A stretch of 64,000 nt of DNA, from positions 1-64,000 of the forward strand of contig JAHWKY010000005.1 in assembly GCA_019347575.1 (NCBI GenBank). The letters are read 5' to 3'. A model generated the notes under the pieces. That model searched no databases and was not told the DNA's origin. It saw nothing but the letters and a program-made list of their open reading frames with translations. Position numbers and translations under genes: made by a program. Below, piece by piece: positions 58,443 to 64,000 of this stretch. This stretch comes from Actinomycetota bacterium (lineage in GTDB: Bacteria; Actinomycetota; Nitriliruptoria; Nitriliruptorales; Nitriliruptoraceae). The first letter of the stretch is position 1, and each line of letters opens with the position of its first letter.

Positions 58443-60758
58443 CTAACCGCTCCCGTCGGTCGTCGTTTCCGTCGGTGACGGCGACGGTGATGGCGAGGGT
58501 GACGGCGACGGCGACGGTGAGGGCTCCTCCGTGGGATCGTCCTGGGTCGAGCTGCTCGACGTCTCGGTCGAAGCGTCCGTGGGTGACGGGGACGGCGACG
58601 GCGACGGCGACGGCGACTCCTGGCTGCCCGTCTCCGCCGGCGATGGCTCGTCGGTCGCTGTCGGTACCTCGGTCGGCAGGTCGGTGGTGGTGGTCTCGGT
58701 CGGGCTCGGGATGGGGCACGGCGTCGCGGCCTCCGGATCGGCGGGGGAGCCGTCCTCGCACACGATGGGGCCCTTGCTCACCGTGGGGCTCGGGGAGGGC
58801 GACGGCGCTGGCGGAGGCAGGTTCTCGGCCGACTTGCCGCTCAGGTCGGGCGGGGGGAAGTCCTCCACCGGCTCATCCTCGAGTGCTCCCGCCATGTACT
58901 CCTGCCACATCGCGGCGGGCGCGCTGCCGCCGGTCACGTCCTCCATCGGCGTGTTGTCCAGGTTGCCGACCCACACGCTGGTGACGAGCTGGGGCACGTA
59001 GCCCACGAACCAGGCGTCGACGTAGTCGTCGGTGGTACCGGTCTTGCCGGCGGCGGGGCGGCCGATGTCGGCAGCGGTCCCCGTGCCCCCTGTGATGACG
59101 CCACGCAGGAGATCGGTGACGATCCAGGCGTCGTTCTCGTCGATCGCCTCGGACTGCACCACGTCGGCCTCGTGGAGCACCTCGCCGTCCTCGGTCTCGA
59201 CCCGGGTGATCAGACGCGGTTCGATGCTCAGGCCGCCGTTCGCGAACGGCGAGTACGCGGTGGCCATCTCGAGCGGCGTCACCGATCCCGTCCCGAGGGC
59301 GATCGAGGGCTCGGCTGGTAGCTCGACGTCGTCGGGGATGCCGAGCCGGTGCGCGAGCTCGACCACGCGCTCCGGGCCGGTCTCCATGACCATCTGCATG
59401 AAGACGGTGTTGACCGACGAGGCCGTCGCCTCGCGTACGGACAGCTCGCCGAAGCCGGTGCGGCTGTAGTTGAAGACCTCGGCGGTACCGTCCCCGCCCG
59501 ACGGGACCTCGATCGACGCCGGAGCCGGGAAGCGGCTCTCGGGCGACTTGCCGTCCGCGATGTAGGCCGCGAGCGTGAACGGCTTGAACGCCGAACCCGC
59601 CTGCCGGCCGGGCGTGTTGGGAGAGCGGACAGCGACGTTCAGCTCCTGCTCCGAGAAGTCGGGCCCGCCCACGAGCGCGCGGACACCACCGTCGCGGGGA
59701 TCGATCGAGACCAGCGCCCCGCTGTAGGCCTGTCCCTGCGTGTGGGTGGCCACCATTCGCTGGGCCAGCTCCTGCAGCGCCGGATCGATCTCGAGGGTCA
59801 CCCGCAGGCCGCGGTACATCTCGGCATCATCACCGAGCAGGGTCGACAGCTCCCTGCGGACCGCGTCCATGTAGTACGCGTTGGGGCCGAGGTCGGCGGT
59901 CTTGCGGAGGGTCGTCTCGGGCAGTCCCTCGGCCACCGTCGCGTCGTAGGTGGGCTCGTCGATCCAACCCGCCTCCAGCATCCCGGTGAGGACGACCTCG
60001 CGTCGCGCGTCCGCCGCCTCGGGGTTGTCGACCGGATCGAGCGCTTCGGGGGCGCGGATGATGCCCGCCAGCGTCGCGGCCTGGTTGAGGTCGAGGTCGG
60101 ACGACGCGGTTCCGTAGTAGGTCTGCGCAGCCGCCTCCACCCCGAACGCCCCGCGACCCCAGTAGATCGTGTTGAGGTACATCTCGAGGATGCGGTCCTT
60201 GTCGAACCGCTGTTCCATCTTGATGGCGAGCGCAGCCTCCTTGGCCTTGCGAAGGAACGTGCGGTCGTTGCCGACGAGCGCGTTCTTCACGTACTGCTGG
60301 GTGATGGTCGAGCCGCCCTGCTCTATCCCGCCGGCCTTCACGTTCTCGAACAGCGCCCGGACGATGCCGGTCGGGGACAGGCCTGAGTGCCCGTAGAAAC
60401 CCGCGTCCTCAGCCGCCATGACGGCTTGCGGCACGTGCTCGGGAAGTGAGGCCAGATCCACGTCCTCCCTCGCTACCTCCGCGTTGAGCGTTCCGATCTC
60501 GTTGCCCTCGCGATCCACGAGCACGGTGGCGCGCGCCCCGACGTCTTCGGGGAGCGGTACCGACGCGAACACGAGGAAGAACGCGAGCAGGCCGACGAGC
60601 AGGAGCGCAGCTGCGGGCAGAACCAGCAGCCACGCCCACCAACGTCGGTACCAGCGCCGCTTGGGCTCCTGCGCGTCGACGTCCCGCTCGACCTCGCTCG
60701 CGTCGAGTTCGGTGGTCGTCTCGGATGGGGGCGGTGGAGGGGCGTGGGTCTTGGACAT
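58443..60758 (-). CDS. ponA: Class A penicillin-binding protein (PBP1A/PonA type)
   Basis: The 771-residue bifunctional peptidoglycan synthase has a cytoplasmic Pro-rich start and a membrane segment (about 42-65). A GT51 glycosyltransferase domain follows, with E117 in AAEDAGFYGHSG, GGSTITQQYVKNAL and MYLNTIYWGRGAFGVEAAA in two parts. The transpeptidase has S389-x-x-K392 in AGSAFKPF, SVN, and K572-Thr-Gly in AGKTGTTDD. The tail (about 670-771) is Ser/Pro/Thr-rich with PSPSPS repeats. The ATG at 60758 follows GAGGATG. Extended tails of this kind are typical of actinobacterial PonA proteins. Confidence 0.95.
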   Translation of the reverse strand: MSKTHAPPPPPSETTTELDASEVERDVDAQEPKRRWYRRWWAWLLVLPAAALLLVGLLAFFLVFASVPLPEDVGARATVLVDREGNEIGTLNAEVAREDVDLASLPEHVPQAVMAAEDAGFYGHSGLSPTGIVRALFENVKAGGIEQGGSTITQQYVKNALVGNDRTFLRKAKEAALAIKMEQRFDKDRILEMYLNTIYWGRGAFGVEAAAQTYYGTASSDLDLNQAATLAGIIRAPEALDPVDNPEAADARREVVLTGMLEAGWIDEPTYDATVAEGLPETTLRKTADLGPNAYYMDAVRRELSTLLGDDAEMYRGLRVTLEIDPALQELAQRMVATHTQGQAYSGALVSIDPRDGGVRALVGGPDFSEQELNVAVRSPNTPGRQAGSAFKPFTLAAYIADGKSPESRFPAPASIEVPSGGDGTAEVFNYSRTGFGELSVREATASSVNTVFMQMVMETGPERVVELAHRLGIPDDVELPAEPSIALGTGSVTPLEMATAYSPFANGGLSIEPRLITRVETEDGEVLHEADVVQSEAIDENDAWIVTDLLRGVITGGTGTAADIGRPAAGKTGTTDDYVDAWFVGYVPQLVTSVWVGNLDNTPMEDVTGGSAPAAMWQEYMAGALEDEPVEDFPPPDLSGKSAENLPPPAPSPSPSPTVSKGPIVCEDGSPADPEAATPCPIPSPTETTTTDLPTEVPTATDEPSPAETGSQESPSPSPSPSPSPTDASTETSSSSTQDDPTEEPSPSPSPSPSPSPSPSPTETTTDGSG

Positions 60759-60978
60759 GTGGGCATCCTCGGTTGGCCTGGCATCGCGAGGTGCGCGCCC
60801 ACTACCGGCGATGGGGCAGAACCACCGGGTGGGGCCGTGAGGCCACCGTCCAGCCGCCGGGTGGCAGCTTGACCACGGCCGGGTCGCGTCAGGTCCGCCG
60901 AACGAGAGGGCTTCCTCGGTACTCTCCGACCGAGAGCGCCCCTCGGCCGAGGAGCGCGCCGTCACCGCCGGGGGTCCC
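60759..60978. promoter_or_regulatory. Divergent promoter region with inverted repeats
   Basis: CTCGGT/ACCGAG (60915-60920 with 60929-60934) and a 22-bp dyad at 60936-60957 around CTCGGCCGAG are present just before the lipoprotein gene. No AT-rich element of the catabolic operator series is found. The rest shows nothing notable. Confidence 0.45.
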
Positions 60979-61695
60979 GTGCCTCGACGCCAGATCCGCA
61001 GCCGCACCGCCGCACTGCTCGTCGTGGGGATGCTCGCCGCGGCGTGCGGTGGCTCCGACCCCGATGCCACCGAGGTCATGGGTATCCAGGTGGACCGGAC
61101 ACCCGAGGCGACGGCAACGAGCGAAACGCCGTCGCCCGAGGCGTCGCCGACGCCGACGGCGAGCGAGGCGCCAGCCGCCGTCGAGGCGACCCCAGCCTCC
61201 ACGCCGTCCGCGACCGAGCCGCCACCTCCTCCTCCTCCTCCCCCTCCTCCGCCGCCTCCGCCCGCGTACGAGTTGACCAACGGCGACGGCGATGCCCCGC
61301 TCGTGTGGACGCCGGCGATGGACGAGGACTCGTGCTGCTGGATCGAGACCTCCTCCGCACGGGTCGAGCGTGACGATCCCGAGCACCAGGCCGTCTCGGG
61401 GCGGCTGTTCGATGCTGTCCCCCCTGGCCCCGACGAGGAACCGGTCGAACGCCAGCGACGGTGGGCGACCTGCGAACCGTCGCTGGTCGCTCCGGATGAC
61501 CAGCCGATGCGGGTCAACGGGACGCTGACGACCGCCGTGCTGCAGGGGGACACGATCGTCGCGGCTACCGAACATCGCATCGACGACACGCTCGCGGCGG
61601 GGCAGCGGGTCGCCTACCCGCGCGTCGAGCCGGTCCTCGTGGACGCCGCCGACGGTCAGGCGGTCCACTGCTCGGTACGGTTCGACGCCGCCTAA
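60979..61695 (+). CDS. Lipoprotein with poly-proline segment, unknown
   Basis: The 238-residue protein has a signal peptide with lipobox LAAAC (C23), a Thr/Ala/Pro/Glu-rich linker, a run of about 15 prolines and a C-terminal domain (about 100-235). That domain has paired cysteines (DEDSCCWIE, ATCEPS, VHCSVRF). The GTG start is preceded only by a weak GGGGG. The domain is not recognised. The proline run would project it from the membrane into the wall. It is divergent from the PBP gene, so a cell-wall role is possible. Confidence 0.78.
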   Translation: MPRRQIRSRTAALLVVGMLAAACGGSDPDATEVMGIQVDRTPEATATSETPSPEASPTPTASEAPAAVEATPASTPSATEPPPPPPPPPPPPPPPAYELTNGDGDAPLVWTPAMDEDSCCWIETSSARVERDDPEHQAVSGRLFDAVPPGPDEEPVERQRRWATCEPSLVAPDDQPMRVNGTLTTAVLQGDTIVAATEHRIDDTLAAGQRVAYPRVEPVLVDAADGQAVHCSVRFDAA

Positions 61696-61720
61696 CCTCG
61701 CCTAACCTCGCCTAGCCTCG
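61691..61720 (+). repeat. Three tandem 10-bp units across a stop codon
   Basis: CCTAACCTCG occurs at 61691 and 61701, with a one-base variant CCTAGCCTCG at 61711. The stop codon of the lipoprotein gene lies in the first unit. It looks like slippage expansion. Confidence 0.8.
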
Positions 61721-61754
61721 TGTCGGTGAGCCAACCGATCCCCGCCCGACCTCG

Positions 61755-63071
61755 GTGAGCCCGACCCTCGGACTCGTCCTCGTCGCGGTGCTCATCGCCG
61801 CCAACGGCTTCTTCGTCGCTGCCGAGTTCGCGTTCGTCGCGGTACGCAGGGAGTCGGTCGAGGCCCTCGCCGCCGAGGGGTCGCGTCGTGCTCGCACCGC
61901 TCTCGAGGTGCTCAAGAACCTCTCGTTCGTGCTCTCCGGCGCCCAGTTCGGCATCACCGCGACCTCGCTGCTCGTCGGGTTCCTCGCCGAGGACTCGGTC
62001 GGCGCGGTGCTGCGCCCGATCGCCGACGGCGTGGGACTGCCCGAGACGACCGCTCTCGCGGTCTCGCTGACCGGGGCGTTCTTCGTCTCCACCGTGGTGC
62101 AGATGATCCTCGGTGAGCTGGCGCCCAAGAACCTCGCGATCGCGCGCCCCGAGACCGTCGCGTTGGCGGTCGCCCGTCTCATGCGGTTCTACGGGATCGT
62201 CTTCGGTCCCCTGATCCGGATCTTCGACGGCGCCGCCCAGGGGGTGTCGCGGCGTCTGGGCGTCGAGCCGCAGGACGAGCTGCTCGGCGGCGCCTCGCTC
62301 GCCGAGCTGTCACGGATCATCGCGGTGTCCGGTGAGGAGGGCTCGCTCAGCGAGGATCAGGCGCGGCTGTTGTCGCGTGCGGTCGAGCTGGGCAACCGGC
62401 GCGCGCACGAGATCATGATCCCACGCCCCGATGTCGTCTGGCTCGACCGTCACGACAGCGTGACCGAGCTGCGTGTGGCATCACGTCGCAGCGGACACTC
62501 GCGGTTCCCGGTCAAGGACGTCAGCGAGGACGAGGTCGTCGGCTCGGTACACATCAAGGACCTCCTGACCCTGCCACCCGATCGGCGCGCGACGGCCACC
62601 GTCGAGGACCTGGTCGCCCCGGTGCTGTTCGTGCCCGAGTCGGAACCGCTGCGGCGACTCCTCGGTGCGTTCCGACGCGCGTCTCGGACCTTCGCGATCG
62701 TCGTCGACGAGTACGGCGGGACCGCCGGGATCGTCACCATCGAGGATCTGATCGAGGAGCTCGTCGGTGACATCGAGGACGAGTTCGACCGTGACGTGGC
62801 CGCGCTCCGGCGGATCGGGGCGGGGCGTTACGTCGTCAGTGGGATGTTCCGGGCGGACCGGCTCCAGACCGATCTCGGCATCGACGTCCCCGACGGAGAC
62901 TTCGAGACCGTCGCGGGCTTCTGCCTGGAGTGGCTCGGACGCATCCCCGAACCGGGTGAGGCGTTCGAGCACGACGGCTGGCGCTTCACCATCGCCGCGC
63001 GCGAAGGGCAGCGGATCAGCCAGATCCGCCTGGACCGACAGACCCTTCCGACCTGGGAGGGCCCGTCGTGA
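61755..63071 (+). CDS. CNNM/CBS-domain transporter-like protein (CorC/HlyC family)
   Basis: The 438-residue protein has an N-terminal CNNM/DUF21 membrane domain (about 1-180; [20 protein letters not shown] in two parts, [17 protein letters not shown]). A CBS pair (about 200-325; [30 protein letters not shown]) and a C-terminal CorC_HlyC domain (about 345-430) follow. Family members are linked to Mg/Co efflux or ion sensing. The GTG start is close to the lipoprotein. The stop overlaps the next gene (GTGA), a paralogue. Confidence 0.92.
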   Translation: MSPTLGLVLVAVLIAANGFFVAAEFAFVAVRRESVEALAAEGSRRARTALEVLKNLSFVLSGAQFGITATSLLVGFLAEDSVGAVLRPIADGVGLPETTALAVSLTGAFFVSTVVQMILGELAPKNLAIARPETVALAVARLMRFYGIVFGPLIRIFDGAAQGVSRRLGVEPQDELLGGASLAELSRIIAVSGEEGSLSEDQARLLSRAVELGNRRAHEIMIPRPDVVWLDRHDSVTELRVASRRSGHSRFPVKDVSEDEVVGSVHIKDLLTLPPDRRATATVEDLVAPVLFVPESEPLRRLLGAFRRASRTFAIVVDEYGGTAGIVTIEDLIEELVGDIEDEFDRDVAALRRIGAGRYVVSGMFRADRLQTDLGIDVPDGDFETVAGFCLEWLGRIPEPGEAFEHDGWRFTIAAREGQRISQIRLDRQTLPTWEGPS

Positions 63072-64000
63072 GCGTGCTCGCGACCGAGGCCGGTCACCAG
63101 GCTGCGGCGTCGCCGTGGGCCCTGCTGCTGGGCGTGGTGCTGCTCGGTCTGAACGCCTTCTTCGTGGCCGCCGAGATCGCTCTGCTCGCCGCTCGACGCG
63201 TCCGCATCGAGGAGCTGGCGGACGCCGGCGACTCGCGGGCCAAGGTGGCGCTCGCCGCCCTGCAGGAGCTGTCGGTGACGTTCTCCGGCGCGCAGCTCGG
63301 CATCACCATGGCGTCGCTGGGCCTCGGGGCGGTGGCTGAGCCAGCGGTCGCGGGCTACCTCGAGCGGGTCCTCGATCTGGCTCCGCTGTCGGCCGGGGCC
63401 CGGACCGCGATCGGCTTCGCGGTGGCGCTGTCGATCGTGGTGTTCCTCCACATGGTCGTCGGGGAGATGGTCCCCAAGAACATCGCGCTGGCACGCGCCG
63501 AGGCGGTGTCGCTGCGCCTCGCCCGCAGCTTCCGCTGGTACGTCCGCGTGTTCCGGTGGCTCATCGTGCTCCTGAACGGCGCGGCCAACCTCACCGTCAG
63601 GATGGTCGGCGTGCAGCCCCGCGACGAGATCGGGCTGGTCCACACCCCCGACGAACTGCTGCTGCTCGTCCGCGAGTCCCGCCGTCACGGGACCGTGCCC
63701 GCGCAGGATGCGCGCGTCCTCACGGCTGCGCTGAGGCTCAACGAGATCGACGCCGAGGACGCCATGACGTCCCGTGTCGACCTGCGCGCCGTCGCGGACG
63801 ACGCCCTGCTCGGCGAGGTGCTCGACCTCGCAGCGGAGACCGGTTTCACGCGCTTCCCCGTCTACCACAGGGATCTCGATGACGTCGTCGGACTGGTGCA
63901 CGTCAAGGACGTGCTGGTCCTCGACGACCACGAGGCCCACGGCCGCCGCGTCGCCGACCTGCTGCGACCCATCGCGGCCGTTCCCGAGAGCCGCGACCTC
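63068..64000 (+). CDS. CNNM/CBS-domain protein, second copy (runs off the right edge)
   Basis: The 311 residues visible begin at a GTG overlapping the preceding stop. They contain the CNNM membrane domain (LGLNAFFVAAEIALLAARR and SGAQLGITMASLGLG) and the start of the CBS pair (MTSRVDLRAVADD, RFPVYHRDLDDVVGLVHVKDV). It is collinear with the upstream protein but well diverged. Tandem pairs of this type are common in actinobacteria and may form heterodimers. The C-terminal domain lies outside the window. Confidence 0.9.
   Translation, partial: MSVLATEAGHQAAASPWALLLGVVLLGLNAFFVAAEIALLAARRVRIEELADAGDSRAKVALAALQELSVTFSGAQLGITMASLGLGAVAEPAVAGYLERVLDLAPLSAGARTAIGFAVALSIVVFLHMVVGEMVPKNIALARAEAVSLRLARSFRWYVRVFRWLIVLLNGAANLTVRMVGVQPRDEIGLVHTPDELLLLVRESRRHGTVPAQDARVLTAALRLNEIDAEDAMTSRVDLRAVADDALLGEVLDLAAETGFTRFPVYHRDLDDVVGLVHVKDVLVLDDHEAHGRRVADLLRPIAAVPESRDL

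Noticed and set aside
58443-61589. A 1048-residue version of the penicillin-binding protein
   Set aside because: The extra N-terminal 277 residues are antisense to the lipoprotein gene; the protein logically begins at the ATG at 60758, with cytoplasmic tail and membrane segment following.

Overview
The window is very G+C-rich bacterial DNA. GTG and TTG starts are common, stop/start overlaps of the GTGA and TGATG type join many genes, and gene content is actinobacterial: acyl-CoA dehydrogenases and P450s in bulk, a Liv-type importer, VapBC and MazEF pairs, and a PSPSPS-tailed class A PBP. I read it as a chromosome segment of a high-G+C, probably deep-branching, actinomycete. The genus cannot be fixed from the sequence alone. 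No rRNA, tRNA, CRISPR array, transposase or replication origin was seen.

Positions 1-45.4 kb form one large catabolic region for activating, importing and beta-oxidising a bulky, probably polycyclic or isoprenoid acid (sterol-like or terpenoid; the substrate is inferred). It holds two P450s, three acyl-CoA ligases, six acyl-CoA dehydrogenases, two crotonase-type and two MaoC/hotdog-type hydratases, three SDRs including a 2,4-dienoyl-CoA reductase, two thiolase-fold enzymes plus an HMG-CoA-synthase-like/DUF35 fusion, a free DUF35 protein, an aldehyde dehydrogenase and an amidohydrolase. Four copies of an uncharacterised 320-345-residue family are spread through it. Apparent operons are: 393-3787 (+); 3978-5168 (-); 5269-9247 (+); 9309-10763 (-); 10874-13867 (+); 16208-13970 (-, PpdK-like with a partner); 16318-18349 (+, SDR and P450); 22168-19680 (-); 28581-22260 (-, six genes); 29470-32074 (+); 34118-32194 (-, dehydrogenase and GntR/FadR regulator); 34203-35237 (+); and 35317-45419 (+, nine genes). 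Seven of the intergenic regions share a dyad resembling the mycobacterial KstR operator, which points to a common regulon. Several junctions between converging genes carry tandemly repeated hairpin units that look like bidirectional terminators.

The nine-gene operon 35317-45419 is the most system-like unit. It encodes a lipoprotein receptor, a small two-span membrane protein, a large exported anchored protein of unknown function, a fused LivH-LivM permease, LivG, LivF, an HMG-CoA-synthase-like/DUF35 fusion lacking the usual cysteine, an SCPx-type thiolase and a MaoC hydratase. From the second gene on, every junction overlaps.

Positions 18.4-19.7 kb hold a VapBC pair and an orphan VapC-like toxin. 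Positions 45.5-48.5 kb look like an acquired patch: MazEF, a broken copy of a metalloprotease gene whose intact copy is at 53180-53983, a lower-G+C subtilisin-like protease, and a fragment resembling the start of a sialidase-type secreted protein. Next come an exported double-cupredoxin protein, a large LuxR-type ATPase regulator, the matrixin-like protease, an alpha/beta hydrolase, an FAD-linked oxidase, an SDR and an alpha-methylacyl-CoA racemase with all three catalytic residues. The right end is housekeeping: a class A penicillin-binding protein, a lipoprotein, and two tandem CNNM/CBS (CorC-type) membrane proteins, the last cut by the window edge.
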